Source: Streptomyces xanthophaeus (lineage in GTDB: Bacteria > Actinomycetota > Actinomycetes > Streptomycetales > Streptomycetaceae). From it: a stretch of DNA of 64,000 bases. Each line of letters opens with the position of its first letter. Within the stretch, counting starts at the first letter, position 1. A program made the translations under genes and the position numbers. The notes under the pieces are model-generated. The model was not told where the DNA came from, made no database searches, and worked only from the letters and a program-made list of their open reading frames with translations. The DNA lies in the NCBI RefSeq assembly GCF_000725805.1, contig NZ_JOFT01000011.1, positions 434,001 to 498,000 of the forward strand. Reading direction: 5' to 3'. Positions 49,105 to 57,364 of the stretch are shown in pieces.

Positions 49105-49761
49105 ATGACAGTGCACCGGCCCGGACTGCCGCAGGACCTGCCCGCGCCGGAGGTCCTGTGGGCCCGGTGGAGCGCGGTCGCCGTGCTGGAGGCGACGACC
49201 GAGGCGGAGCAGAAGCCGCCGGTCCACCGCACGGGCTGCTGGATCGACGACCGTGGGCTGCACCTCGACGACTGCGGCTGCACCTGGTGGACGCTGAAGC
49301 CGCTGGGCGGGGACCGGTTCGTGCTCTTCGGTGAGGACGAGTCCAGCGGGGTCAAGTGGCACGAGCCGCCGGTCGACATGCTGGCAGGGGCTCCGGAGTG
49401 GCTCCCCCACGACGAGCTCCGTGAGCTGCTCGCGGGGAACGAACTGGGGTGCGTGTACTGGTCCGAGAACGGGTCCTGGGCGCGGGCTCCGTACCCGGCG
49501 GACCTCGAAGACGACGGTCTCGACTGCGGGTTGAGCCGGTTCGTCAACGAGGACGAGCTGCTGCGGGAGCTCGACGGCGGGGCGGTCCGCGGGGAGGGCC
49601 GCGCGGAGCTGGTGCGCCGCGCCGAGCGGTACGAGCTGACGCCGGAGCTGCTGGAGACCCTCGTCCGCGGCTCGGGCGGCGAGCCCGCGGACCTGCCGGC
49701 CATGCTGCGCGCCCTGCGGCGCTCGGGCCTGTCCCACGGGAGCCCGCAGCCGGCGTCGTGA
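49105..49761 (+). CDS. Conserved-looking cytoplasmic protein of unknown function
   Basis: 218 residues from ATG 49105 (GGGGGATGGA upstream); TAGGGT at 49062-49067 is a likely -10. It is Trp-rich and acidic (VLWARWSAVAVLEATTEAEQ, CGCTWWTLKPLGGDRFVLFG, EDESSGVKWHEPPVDMLAGA). It has a C-x-C pair at about residues 57-59 and a helical C-terminal part (RAELVRRAERYELTPELLET). There are no membrane segments and no catalytic motif I know. The context (MBL-fold protein, GNAT enzymes) gives no clue. Confidence 0.65.
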   Translation: MTVHRPGLPQDLPAPEVLWARWSAVAVLEATTEAEQKPPVHRTGCWIDDRGLHLDDCGCTWWTLKPLGGDRFVLFGEDESSGVKWHEPPVDMLAGAPEWLPHDELRELLAGNELGCVYWSENGSWARAPYPADLEDDGLDCGLSRFVNEDELLRELDGGAVRGEGRAELVRRAERYELTPELLETLVRGSGGEPADLPAMLRALRRSGLSHGSPQPAS

Positions 49762-49800
49762 CGCCGGGGGCTTCCCCCGGCGAAGGGGACGCGGGACGGC

Positions 49801-50349
49801 TCAGCCGGACGGCGCGGCCGAGGGCCGCACGCCGAACCACTGCTCGGCTCCGTACTCCTCGAACCTCTCCACTTCGATGAACCCCAGCTTGGCCGCGAGG
49901 CTCGTCGAGCGGGTGTTGGCGGTCTGGGTGCAAAGGACCACCGGCTCGCCGGGGAGCACGTCGGCGAACCAGGCGAGCGCCGCCGCGCACGCCTCGGCCG
50001 CGTACCCGTGTCCCCACGCTTGCGGCAGGAGCACGTATCCGAGCTCGGCCTCGCCGGCATCCGGGCGGAGGTGCCCCGGACGCTCCGCGCCGCGCCGGTC
50101 GAGCGTGACCGTGCCGATCATCGCTCCGTCGAGGTCGATCACGAAGACGCCGGCGCGCCGCCCGGGAACCTCGGGCACCGCGCGTTCGAGCTCGTCGCGC
50201 GGCCGGGGACCGCCGAGGTAGGTGCGCACCTCCGGCGATGCGCACAGCTCGATGAAGGCCGCACGGTCCCGGGCCAGGGACTCGCGGAGCACCAGGCGAT
50301 CGGTCCGTATCGGGGCGGGAGGCCAGGCGACGGGTCCGAGTGCAGTCAT
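49801..50349 (-). CDS. GNAT-family N-acetyltransferase (RimJ-like)
   Basis: 182 residues from ATG 50349 (the TTG at 50358 is less likely). GNAT elements: IRTDRLVLRESLARDRAAFI, VFVIDLDGAMIGTVTLDRRG, then the acetyl-CoA motif ELGYVLLPQAWGHGYAAEAC (Q-x-x-G-x-G/A pattern), and ANTRSTSLAAKLGFIEVERF. This is the RimJ/RimL-like group that acetylates protein N-termini or small amines. Its neighbour on the same strand is a second GNAT gene. Confidence 0.88.
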   Translation of the reverse strand: MTALGPVAWPPAPIRTDRLVLRESLARDRAAFIELCASPEVRTYLGGPRPRDELERAVPEVPGRRAGVFVIDLDGAMIGTVTLDRRGAERPGHLRPDAGEAELGYVLLPQAWGHGYAAEACAAALAWFADVLPGEPVVLCTQTANTRSTSLAAKLGFIEVERFEEYGAEQWFGVRPSAAPSG

Positions 50350-50397
50350 GCCGGGCAAACTACCGCCCGTGCCGGGACGCGGTCCGCAGGAAGTGGC

Positions 50398-50922
50398 CTA
50401 GAGGTCGATCCAGTAGCGGCGCTTGGGGCCGATCAGGGTGTCGCGGACGTCCTCGAGCACGCCGCCGTTGCTCTCGATCGTGCGGACCGAGGGGGTGTTC
50501 CCGGGGTCGCAGGTCAGCAGGACCCGGTCCATGCCCAGCAGGCGCGCCTCGTGGAGGACCTCTCCCAGTGCCCAGGTGGCCAGCCCGCGGCGGCGTGCCG
50601 AGGGGCGCACGCTGTAGCCGATGTGGCCGCCGGCGTCGAGCAGGAATCCGTTGAGGTAGTGCCGCAGGTCGATGGCGCCCAGGTAGGTGTCGCCCTCGGC
50701 GATCCACCAGTACGTCGCGTGGACGCGTCCGTGATCGACCGCCGCCGTGCGGTCCCCGTACCGGCGCAGGCGCTCCACCCAGGCGGCGAAGCCCTCCGGG
50801 GTGTCCACGTCGTCGTCGGCGCCGAGTCCGCCACCGTCCAGGTGGGCGTCGGGCCCGGCTTCCTGCTGCGCGGCGAGCCAGGAGGCACGCAGGCGCGGGG
50901 TCGGGGTGATCAGCTCGGGCAT
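50398..50922 (-). CDS. GNAT-family N-acetyltransferase
   Basis: 174 residues from ATG 50922. TATCGT at 50935-50930 lies 7 nt before the ATG, a leaderless arrangement. GNAT elements: WWIAEGDTYLGAIDLRHYLN, GGHIGYSVRPSARRRGLATWALGEVLHEA (acetyl-CoA motif RRRGLA), LLTCDPGNTPSVRTIESNGG and the ending RYWIDL. This layout matches E. coli YjgM/YnaD-like acetyltransferases with a C-terminal R-Y-W-I. The acceptor substrate is unknown. Divergent from the GntR-controlled ABC operon. Confidence 0.88.
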   Translation of the reverse strand: MPELITPTPRLRASWLAAQQEAGPDAHLDGGGLGADDDVDTPEGFAAWVERLRRYGDRTAAVDHGRVHATYWWIAEGDTYLGAIDLRHYLNGFLLDAGGHIGYSVRPSARRRGLATWALGEVLHEARLLGMDRVLLTCDPGNTPSVRTIESNGGVLEDVRDTLIGPKRRYWIDL

Positions 50923-50929
50923 GCCCAGG

Positions 50930-50935
50930 ACGATA
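50930..50935 (-). promoter_or_regulatory. -10 element of the GNAT gene, leaderless arrangement
   Basis: TATCGT on the minus strand, 7 nt before ATG 50922. Confidence 0.5.
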
Positions 50936-51012
50936 ACAGTCCTATCCGACCGATCCCCCCCTCGGGCCGGGCCCCTCCCTCTCGCCCCGGCCCCCGCTCC
51001 GGGCACGTGTGT

Positions 51013-51041
51013 TTGACAGTGCAGCGCCCTGGGACCATGAT
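51013..51041 (+). promoter_or_regulatory. Promoter of the GntR/ABC operon
   Basis: A consensus -35 TTGACA (51013-51018), 17-bp spacer and -10 CATGAT (51036-51041). The -10 lies inside the left arm of the operator. Confidence 0.7.
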
Positions 51042-51068
51042 TCCATTACTTCTCTAGTGGAATCATGG
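51035..51068. promoter_or_regulatory. GntR (YtrA-type) operator
   Basis: CCATGATTCCA (51035-51045) and TGGAATCATGG (51058-51068): perfect 11-bp arms around 12 nt, AT-rich. It overlaps the -10 and the transcription start, so repressor binding would block the operon whose last gene is the GntR regulator. Confidence 0.85.
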
Positions 51069-51083
51069 AAAAGGGGGGAAGCC

Positions 51084-52028
51084 GTGAGAGACGCGACCCG
51101 TTCCGACGCGGCCGGTGTCCGGTGGGCCCTGGAGGCGAGCGGACTCGGCAAGAAGTACCGCAGGGGGTGGGCGCTGAAGGACTGCTCCTTCCGCATCCCC
51201 AGCGGCCGCATCGCCGCCCTGGTCGGGCCCAACGGCGCGGGAAAGAGCACCCTGCTCTCCCTGGCCACCAGCCTGATCGAGCCGACCGCCGGCGAGCTGA
51301 AGGTCTTCGGCACGCCCGTCTCCTCGGACGCCGCGATGACCCGGTGGGCCTACCTGGGGCAGGGCACGCCCCTGTTCAAGCGGTTCACCGTCGCCGAGAC
51401 GCTGCGCATGGGGCAGGAGCTCAACCCGACCTGGGACCGGGCGGCAGCCGAACGGATCGTCCGCGACGGCGCCCTCCCGCTCCGGGCGAGGATCGCCGAC
51501 CTGTCGGCCGGCCAGCGGACCCGCGTGGCCTTCGCCCTGGCCTTCGGGAAGCGGCCCGAACTGCTCCTGCTGGACGAGCCGATGGCCGACCTCGACCCGG
51601 TCGCCCGGGACGAGATCGGTGCGCTGCTCATGTCCGAGGCCGCCGAGTACGGGACCACCGTGCTGATGTCCTCCCACCTGCTGAGCGAGGTGGAGCACAT
51701 GTGCGACTACCTCCTCGTGCTCTCCGGCGGCCGGGTCCGGATGGCCGGCGAGGCCGACGAGCTGGTGCCCATGCACTCCCTGGTGACCGGGGTGACCACG
51801 GAACAGGGCCTGCCCGCGTCCCTGGATGCGCACACCGTGATCGAAGTACGCACCTCCGGACGCCAGTTCACCGCCATGGTGCGGCGCGAGGGCCCGCTGG
51901 ACGAGACCTGGCAGACGGTCGAGCCCAGCACGGAAGAGGTGCTGCTCGCCTACCTCCGCTCCCCCGGGGCCCCGGCCCTGCTCTCCCCGACCGCCGTCCC
52001 CGACCACCGAGAGGAGGCCGCGGCATGA
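51084..52028 (+). CDS. ABC transporter ATP-binding protein (YtrB/BcrA-like)
   Basis: 314 residues from GTG 51084, with GGGGGGAA 5 nt upstream; the longer open frame from 51009 starts inside the promoter. Walker A VGPNGAGKSTLL, Q-loop AYLGQGTPLFKRFTV, signature LSAGQRTRVAFALAF, Walker B LLLLDEPMADLDPVARDE, H-loop LMSSHLLSEVEHM. The C-terminal domain resembles those of antibiotic-peptide or stress-induced exporters. It is coupled to the permease by ATGA overlap and forms an operon with a GntR regulator. Confidence 0.93.
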   Translation: MRDATRSDAAGVRWALEASGLGKKYRRGWALKDCSFRIPSGRIAALVGPNGAGKSTLLSLATSLIEPTAGELKVFGTPVSSDAAMTRWAYLGQGTPLFKRFTVAETLRMGQELNPTWDRAAAERIVRDGALPLRARIADLSAGQRTRVAFALAFGKRPELLLLDEPMADLDPVARDEIGALLMSEAAEYGTTVLMSSHLLSEVEHMCDYLLVLSGGRVRMAGEADELVPMHSLVTGVTTEQGLPASLDAHTVIEVRTSGRQFTAMVRREGPLDETWQTVEPSTEEVLLAYLRSPGAPALLSPTAVPDHREEAAA

Positions 52029-53011
52029 GCACCCTGGCCAAGGACCCCACGCGCCGGGACACCTCGCCCCGCCCGGCCCGCAGGCTCCGCGGACTCGCCT
52101 GGCTGCTGGCCCGCCAGCACCGCGCCGCCGTCGTCGTCTGCGCCGCCGTGACCGTCCTCGGCGCGGCCTGGATCGTCTACCAGCGCGGCGCGATGCTGGA
52201 CAGCCTGCACGCCGCGGGCTGGACGTCCGGGCCCCCCGGTTCCGTGGACACCGACCTCAGCAACAGGATCAGCAACGACATCGAGTCCTACGGCAGCCAG
52301 CTGGGCCTCCTCCCGCTGCTGCTCGGGGTGTTCTTCGGAGCCCCGCTGCTCGCGTCCGACCAGGAGCACGGGACCGCCCACCTGGTCACCACCCAGTCCG
52401 TGCCGCGGCGGCGCTGGCTGCTCTGGAAGCTGGGCTTCGCCTTCACCCTGGTGACCGTGACGACGGGCACCCTGAGCCTGCTGTTCGCCTGGTGGATCCG
52501 CTCCGTCGGACCGTTCGCGCCCGCCGACTGGCTCAGCGGCTCGGAGTTCGACACCACGGGTCCGGTCCTCGTGGCGACGGCCCTGTTCACCACCTCGCTC
52601 GGCATCACCATCGGCGCGCTGACCCGCCGGGCCGTGCCCGCGATGACCGTGACCTTCGTGACCGCGGTCTGCGCTCTGTTCGCAGCCGCCCTGTACCGGG
52701 ACCAGCTGGCCACCCCGCGGCGCCTCGCCTTCCCGCTGGACGGCCCCGAACCCGCCCCGCTTTCCCAGGTCGTCGAGGTGGACCGGTGGATCGGCACCTC
52801 GTCCGGACAGCTCTACGGCTGGGGCACCTGCGTGCACGACGCCTCGCCCGAGAACTGCCGGGCCTCGCTCGGCATCGTCGATTCGGTCCAGGAGTACTTC
52901 CACCACAGCCAGCTGGCGGGCATGCAGTGGATCGCGTCCGGGGCGTTCCTGGCGCTGGCCGCGCTCCTGGCCGCCGTCCTGCTGCTGCGCCTGCGACGCG
53001 GTCAGCTGTAG
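52025..53011 (+). CDS. ABC transporter permease subunit
   Basis: 328 residues from ATG 52025. Six hydrophobic segments are visible: AVVVCAAVTVLGAAWIV, LGLLPLLLGVFFGAPLLA, FTLVTVTTGTLSLLFAWWI, VLVATALFTTSLGITIGAL, MTVTFVTAVCALFAAALY and ASGAFLALAALLAAVLLL. The motif DQEHGTAHLVTTQSVPRRRWLLWKL after TM2 is typical of ABC-2 exporters of the bacitracin/YtrC type. A large outside loop contains two Cys (WGTCVHDASPENCRA), possibly disulfide-bonded. Exporter of an unknown substrate. Confidence 0.88.
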   Translation: MSTLAKDPTRRDTSPRPARRLRGLAWLLARQHRAAVVVCAAVTVLGAAWIVYQRGAMLDSLHAAGWTSGPPGSVDTDLSNRISNDIESYGSQLGLLPLLLGVFFGAPLLASDQEHGTAHLVTTQSVPRRRWLLWKLGFAFTLVTVTTGTLSLLFAWWIRSVGPFAPADWLSGSEFDTTGPVLVATALFTTSLGITIGALTRRAVPAMTVTFVTAVCALFAAALYRDQLATPRRLAFPLDGPEPAPLSQVVEVDRWIGTSSGQLYGWGTCVHDASPENCRASLGIVDSVQEYFHHSQLAGMQWIASGAFLALAALLAAVLLLRLRRGQL

Positions 53012-53071
53012 CCCCGGCCACCGCACCCCCTACTCTGAACGACACCACGAAGGATCAAGGAGGCGGGCACC

Positions 53072-53488
53072 GTGGTCGTGTTTCGCATCGAACGCCGCAG
53101 CGGCCTGCCCGCCTACCTCCAGATCGTCCACCAGGTGGAGCAGGCTCTCCGTATGGGGGCGCTCGCCGAGGGGGACAAGCTGCCCACGGCCGCGCAGGTC
53201 GCCGCCACCACGAAGGTCAACCCGAACACCACGCTGAAGGCCTACCGCGAGCTGGAACGGTCCGGTCTGGTGGAGGTGCGCCAGGGCGCGGGCTCTTTCA
53301 TCACCCGCTCCCTCGCCACCCCGCAGACCGCACCGGAATCCCCCCTGCGCCACCAGCTCGGCGCATGGATGCGGGAGGCGTGCGAGCAGGGCCTGACCGC
53401 CCACGAGGTCACCACGCTGTTCGACGCCGTCCTCGGCGAGTACTACCCGGGGCCCGCGCCCGTCCCGGCGCACACGCCCGCCGGCTGA
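53072..53488 (+). CDS. GntR-family regulator, YtrA subfamily
   Basis: 138 residues from GTG 53072, 6 nt after AAGGAGG. Winged HTH: GLPAYLQIVHQVEQALRMGAL, LPTAAQVAATTKVNPNTTLKAYRELERSGLVEVRQGAGSF (about 9-70), then a short helical tail. Lack of a large ligand domain marks the YtrA group, which usually represses an adjacent ABC exporter and is relieved by cell-envelope antibiotics. It is the third gene of its own target operon. An internal TACTCT (53030-53035) may give extra expression. Confidence 0.92.
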   Translation: MVVFRIERRSGLPAYLQIVHQVEQALRMGALAEGDKLPTAAQVAATTKVNPNTTLKAYRELERSGLVEVRQGAGSFITRSLATPQTAPESPLRHQLGAWMREACEQGLTAHEVTTLFDAVLGEYYPGPAPVPAHTPAG

Positions 53489-53561
53489 CCGGCCCGGAAG
53501 GCGCCCTGCGGTGCGGCCCGGATAATGGGTGGGGACGGCGGCGGCTGGAAGGGGACCTCTC

Positions 53562-55664
53562 GTGCCATCGGTCCGGCCGGGGGACGAGGGCGCCCACGGC
53601 CCGCTGTGGTCCGAGCCGGGGACGCTGCTCGAACACGTGCCGGTGGCCGTGTTCGGCCTCGACCACGACCACGACCACCGCATCCGCTACTGGGGACCCG
53701 GCGCCCGCGAGCTCTTCGGCCACGACTCCCCCGGCTCCCTGTCCCGGCCCGGCGCCCTGCTCTTCGCCGGCAGCCCGGCCGGCGGGAGCAGCTCCGAGAT
53801 CTGCGCCGGACTCGTCGAGCGCGCCCTGGGCCAGGGGTACTGGCGGGGCGGGCTGACCGCCCGGCACCGCGACGGCACGGCCTTCGACTGCGGATTCCGG
53901 GCCTTCCCGGTGACCGGCACCGACGGGCACCCCGTGCTGATGGTGCTGGCCAGCCGGAGCGCCGAGCTCGACCGCGTCAAGACGAACCTGGCCTTCCTCG
54001 ACGCCCTCTTCGCCACCTGCCCCGTAGGTCTGGTGATGTTCGACGCGGACCTGCGCCACGTCCACCTCAACCAGGCGATGGCCGACATGGACGGGCTGTC
54101 CGTCGAGGCACACCTCGGACGGACCACCGACGACGTCGTGATCCTGGCCGACGGAGGTGCGTACGACCGCATGCTCCGTACCGTCGCCGCGGACGGCGTC
54201 CCCGTCATCGGGGCACTGGTGGGCATGCGCCCGCGGGGCCGCCCGGACCAGGACCAGGTGCGGTCGGTGAGCTTCTTCCCGCTGAGCGGCACGGCCGGGT
54301 CCCGCCCCGGCGTGGGCGGGCTCGTCATCGACGTGACGGACCGCGAGCAGGCCATCCTGGAAGCCACCGCGAGCCGTCAGCGGCTGGCCCTGCTGGACCG
54401 GGCCGCCACCCGCATCGGTACGACCCTGGACGTGAACCTCACGGCCCAGGAACTCGTCGACGTGGTGATGCCGGACTTCTGCGACGGCGCGGTGGTGGAG
54501 ATCGTGGAATGGATGGACGCCTCGGAGGCGTTCGACCCGGACCTGCCCCTGCTCACCCGCCGGATCGCCTCCGGTACGGTGCTGCCCCCTCCGGCCACCG
54601 AACTGGTGAGCGGGGTGGATTCCGTACGCTATCCGCCCGGCTCCGCCGTCCACGACATGCTGCGCGCGAACCGGCCCGTCTGCGCCGTGGTCGACGAGGA
54701 CTTCGTGGCCCGGACGGTGCCCCTGGAGTCCCGGGCCCGGCTGCTGGCCGGGAGCGGCCTGGGCTGTGTCCTGGTCGCCCCGCTGATCGCGCGGGGCACC
54801 GTCCAGGGGATCGCCATGTTCGGCCGGTCCACGCAGCGGCCGGTGTTCACCGAGGACGACCTCGCCCTGGCCGGCGAGCTCTCCTCGCGCGCCGCGATCT
54901 GCCTGGACAACGCCCGCCTGTTCAGCCGCGTCCAGGACATCTCGCGCACCCTGCAGCGGGCCCTGCTGCCCAGCGCCCTGGCCACCAGCCCGTACGTGGA
55001 GGTGGCGCACCGGTACCTGCCGGGAAGCCACCTCACGGAGGTCGGCGGTGACTGGTACGACGTGATCAAGCTGCCGGGCGGCCGGATCGGCCTGGTGGTG
55101 GGCGACGTGATGGGCCACGGGGTGCCCGCCGCGGCGGCGATGGGAAGGCTGCGCATCACCACAAAGGCGCTGGCCCGGCACGACAGCGACCCCGCGGCGC
55201 TGCTCACCGAACTCGACGCGTGTGCACAGGAGTCCGGCATCGAACTCGCGACCTGCCTCTACATCGTCTACGACCCGGCGGACGGACTGGCCCGCATCGC
55301 GAGCGCGGGCCATCTGCCGCCCCTGGTGCTACGCCCGGACGGCGCCGTGGACACCGTCGGCGAGGTGCTGGGCGTACCCCTGGGCGTCGGCGGCGTCCCC
55401 TTCCGGACCACGGAGGCCGAGCTCGCCGAGGGCTCGGTGCTGGCCCTGTACACCGACGGCCTGATCGAGACGCGCGGCAGGGACATCGGGGCGGGTCTGG
55501 ACGCCCTGCGCACCGAACTGGGCGCGGCGGGGCCCGCCACCCTGGACGGGCTCGCGGACCGGATGCTGGCGCAGCTGCTGCCCGGTCCCCCCGCCGACGA
55601 CACCGTGCTGGTCCTGGCCCGCGTCCACCGCAGGACTCCGGAGCGCGGGCGTCCGATCCCGTAG
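53562..55664 (+). CDS. PP2C-type (SpoIIE) serine phosphatase with PAS and GAF sensors
   Basis: 700 residues from GTG 53562 (GAAGGGGAC upstream, GATAAT at 53521-53526 as probable -10). Two PAS domains (LLEHVPVAVFGLDHDHDHRI and FATCPVGLVMFDADLRHVHL) are followed by a GAF domain (DRAATRIGTTLDVNLTAQEL to SSRAAICLDNARLF) and a PP2C/SpoIIE phosphatase: LQRALLPSALAT, LTEVGGDWYDVIKL, LVVGDVMGHGVPAAAAMG, AGHLPPLVLRPDG, ADDTVLVLAR. The metal-binding Asp of GDW, GD and DD are kept. It probably dephosphorylates an anti-anti-sigma factor in a stress or developmental sigma pathway. Confidence 0.92.
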   Translation: MPSVRPGDEGAHGPLWSEPGTLLEHVPVAVFGLDHDHDHRIRYWGPGARELFGHDSPGSLSRPGALLFAGSPAGGSSSEICAGLVERALGQGYWRGGLTARHRDGTAFDCGFRAFPVTGTDGHPVLMVLASRSAELDRVKTNLAFLDALFATCPVGLVMFDADLRHVHLNQAMADMDGLSVEAHLGRTTDDVVILADGGAYDRMLRTVAADGVPVIGALVGMRPRGRPDQDQVRSVSFFPLSGTAGSRPGVGGLVIDVTDREQAILEATASRQRLALLDRAATRIGTTLDVNLTAQELVDVVMPDFCDGAVVEIVEWMDASEAFDPDLPLLTRRIASGTVLPPPATELVSGVDSVRYPPGSAVHDMLRANRPVCAVVDEDFVARTVPLESRARLLAGSGLGCVLVAPLIARGTVQGIAMFGRSTQRPVFTEDDLALAGELSSRAAICLDNARLFSRVQDISRTLQRALLPSALATSPYVEVAHRYLPGSHLTEVGGDWYDVIKLPGGRIGLVVGDVMGHGVPAAAAMGRLRITTKALARHDSDPAALLTELDACAQESGIELATCLYIVYDPADGLARIASAGHLPPLVLRPDGAVDTVGEVLGVPLGVGGVPFRTTEAELAEGSVLALYTDGLIETRGRDIGAGLDALRTELGAAGPATLDGLADRMLAQLLPGPPADDTVLVLARVHRRTPERGRPIP

Positions 55665-55667
55665 AGT
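55662..55667 (+). promoter_or_regulatory. -10 element of yciO, leaderless arrangement
   Basis: TAGAGT, 6 nt before ATG 55674; its TAG is also the stop codon of the phosphatase gene. Confidence 0.5.
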
Positions 55668-55673
55668 CGGCGG

Positions 55674-56294
55674 ATGGCCAAGTACTTCGACGTGAACCCC
55701 GACAATCCCCAGCGGCGCACCATCAGCAACGTGGCTGACTCCATCCGCTCCGGCTCCCTCGTCGCCTATCCGACGGACTCCTGCTTCGCTCTGGGATGCC
55801 AGCTGGGCAACCGGGAGGGCCTCGACCGGATCCGGTCGATCCGCAAGCTCGACGACCGTCACCACTTCACCCTCGTCTGCCAGAACTTCGCCCAGCTCGG
55901 GCAGTTCGTGCAGCTCGACAACGACGTGTTCCGCGCCGTGAAGGCCGCGACGCCCGGCAGTTACACCTTCATCCTCCCCGCGACGAAGGAGGTGCCGCGC
56001 CAGCTGATGCACCCGAAGAAGAAGACCGTCGGCGTCCGGATCCCCGACCACGTCGTGACGCAGGCCCTGCTCGCCGAGCTGGGTGAGCCGCTGCTGTCCA
56101 GCACGCTGCTCCTGCCCGACGAGGAGGAGCCGATGACGCAGGGCTGGGAGATCAAGGAGCGGCTCGACCACGTGGTCGACGCCGTCCTCGACTCGGGCGA
56201 CTGCGGTGTCAGGCCGACCACGGTCATCGACTTCTCCGGCGGTGACGTCGAGATCGTGCGCCGGGGCGCGGGCGACACGGCCCGTTTCGAGTAG
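55674..56294 (+). CDS. yciO: YciO-type protein of the Sua5/YrdC superfamily
   Basis: 206 residues from ATG 55674. The YrdC fold is clear: SNVADSIRSGSLVAYPTDSCFALGC, RIRSIRKLDDRHHFTLVCQNF, AATPGSYTFILPATKEVPRQLM, KKKTVGVRIPDHVVTQALLAELGEPLLSSTL and the C-terminal TTVIDFSGGDVEIVRRGAGD. The HHFTLVC stretch and overall length match E. coli YciO rather than the tRNA-modifying TsaC. The fold makes threonylcarbamoyl-AMP in TsaC; the role of YciO is less clear and may involve nucleotide or RNA binding. Confidence 0.9.
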   Translation: MAKYFDVNPDNPQRRTISNVADSIRSGSLVAYPTDSCFALGCQLGNREGLDRIRSIRKLDDRHHFTLVCQNFAQLGQFVQLDNDVFRAVKAATPGSYTFILPATKEVPRQLMHPKKKTVGVRIPDHVVTQALLAELGEPLLSSTLLLPDEEEPMTQGWEIKERLDHVVDAVLDSGDCGVRPTTVIDFSGGDVEIVRRGAGDTARFE

Positions 56295-56342
56295 CGGCAC
56301 GGCCCGCGGCCGGGCCCGCCCCGGCCGACGGGCGGGCGCGCA

Positions 56343-57263
56343 CTACCGCTCGGCGAAGGGCGCCCACGGTCCGAGGGCGAACCCCGTGCCCTCCTGCCGC
56401 ACTTCCACGGCCCCGGTCCCGCCGAAGTGGGCGGGTACGACCAGTTCCTTCTCGGCCGCCGCCCGTCCCAGGACCCGGCGGCGGCTGTGCTCCGCACCCT
56501 CCGCGTCCAGGCAGAAGCAGCTGTTGCAGGCGGGGGCGAGTATCTGCACGGGGCTGTGCAGCAGGTCCCCGACGAACACCGCCCGCTCACCGCGGGAGGC
56601 GAGCCGCAGCACGGCCGAACCGGGCGTGTGGCCGGGCGCCGACTCCAGCGTCAGGTGCTCGTCGATGCGGTGGAAGCCGTCCCACAGCACGCTCTGCCCG
56701 GCCCGGTGCACGGGCTCCACGCTGTCCTGGTAGACCAGCCGGTCCGCCTCCTGGAGGCCGCCGCCGTACGCGTTGCGGGGGCCGAAGTGGAAGTCGTCCG
56801 CAGCCGGGATCAGGTACTGGGCGTTGGGGAAGGTGGGCGCCCACTCCCCCTCGGCGTCGTAGGTGTTCCAGCCCACGTGGTCCGCGTGCAGGTGGGTGTT
56901 GACGACGACGTCCACGTCCTCGGGCCGGACCCCGGCCCGCGCCAGCGCGCCCAGGAAGTCGCCCTGCCGGTGGTGGAACTGCGGGGCGCCGGGCCGCTCG
57001 CGGCCGTTGCCCACCCCGGTGTCCACCAGCACCGTCCGTCCGCCGCTGCGCAGCACCCAGGACTGCAGCGCCATGACCGCGCTGTCGTCCTGCGGCTGCC
57101 AGTGCCCTGGGGCCAGCCATTCCTCGTTCTCCTGCCACAGCACGGGACCGGCGGCGGGGACGATGCCCCGGGCGGGCCCGAAGGGCCCCTGCCATTCGCG
57201 GGCCCGGACGACTTCGACGTCACCCAGCAGGATGCTCCCGCTCCGTGTGCTCTCGTTCTCCAT
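56343..57263 (-). CDS. MBL-fold metallohydrolase (lactonase/esterase-like)
   Basis: 306 residues from ATG 57263; TAAGGT ends 7 nt before it. Metal motif VVNTHLHADHVGWNTYDAEG, third His in APGHTPGSAVLRLA, bridging Asp in VFVGDLLHSPVQIL, last His in PAHFGGTGAVEVR. AVMALQSWVLRSGGRTVLVD comes before. This fits the AHL-lactonase/AidC-type branch of the superfamily; many act on lactones or phosphotriesters. It is divergent from an AraC gene that may control it. Confidence 0.88.
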   Translation of the reverse strand: MENESTRSGSILLGDVEVVRAREWQGPFGPARGIVPAAGPVLWQENEEWLAPGHWQPQDDSAVMALQSWVLRSGGRTVLVDTGVGNGRERPGAPQFHHRQGDFLGALARAGVRPEDVDVVVNTHLHADHVGWNTYDAEGEWAPTFPNAQYLIPAADDFHFGPRNAYGGGLQEADRLVYQDSVEPVHRAGQSVLWDGFHRIDEHLTLESAPGHTPGSAVLRLASRGERAVFVGDLLHSPVQILAPACNSCFCLDAEGAEHSRRRVLGRAAAEKELVVPAHFGGTGAVEVRQEGTGFALGPWAPFAER

Positions 57264-57270
57264 GTCCTCG

Positions 57271-57276
57271 ACCTTA
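57271..57276 (-). promoter_or_regulatory. -10 element of MBL-fold gene, leaderless arrangement
   Basis: TAAGGT on the minus strand, 7 nt before ATG 57263. TTGAGC (57300-57295) is a fair -35 with 18-bp spacing. Confidence 0.55.
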
Positions 57277-57322
57277 GGGACGGTGGATCGAGCCGCTCAA
57301 TGCCCGTACGGCTCATCCCGAT

Positions 57323-57332
57323 ACGCATGCGT
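57323..57332. promoter_or_regulatory. ACGCATGCGT palindrome in the AraC/MBL divergent region
   Basis: A perfect 10-bp palindrome near the middle of the 101-bp gap, upstream of both -10 elements. It is flanked by related CGCTCA/GGCTCA half-sites at 57294 and 57310. A candidate binding site of the AraC protein. Confidence 0.4.
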
Positions 57333-57352
57333 CTCAGTGCTGAACCCATGGG

Positions 57353-57358
57353 TACGCT
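57353..57358 (+). promoter_or_regulatory. -10 element of AraC gene, leaderless arrangement
   Basis: TACGCT, 6 nt before ATG 57365. Confidence 0.5.
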
Positions 57359-57364
57359 GCCCTG

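Noticed and set aside
51009..51083. Upstream start (51009) for the GntR-operon ATPase
   Set aside because: That codon lies upstream of the promoter and operator; GTG 51084 follows a strong ribosome-binding site.
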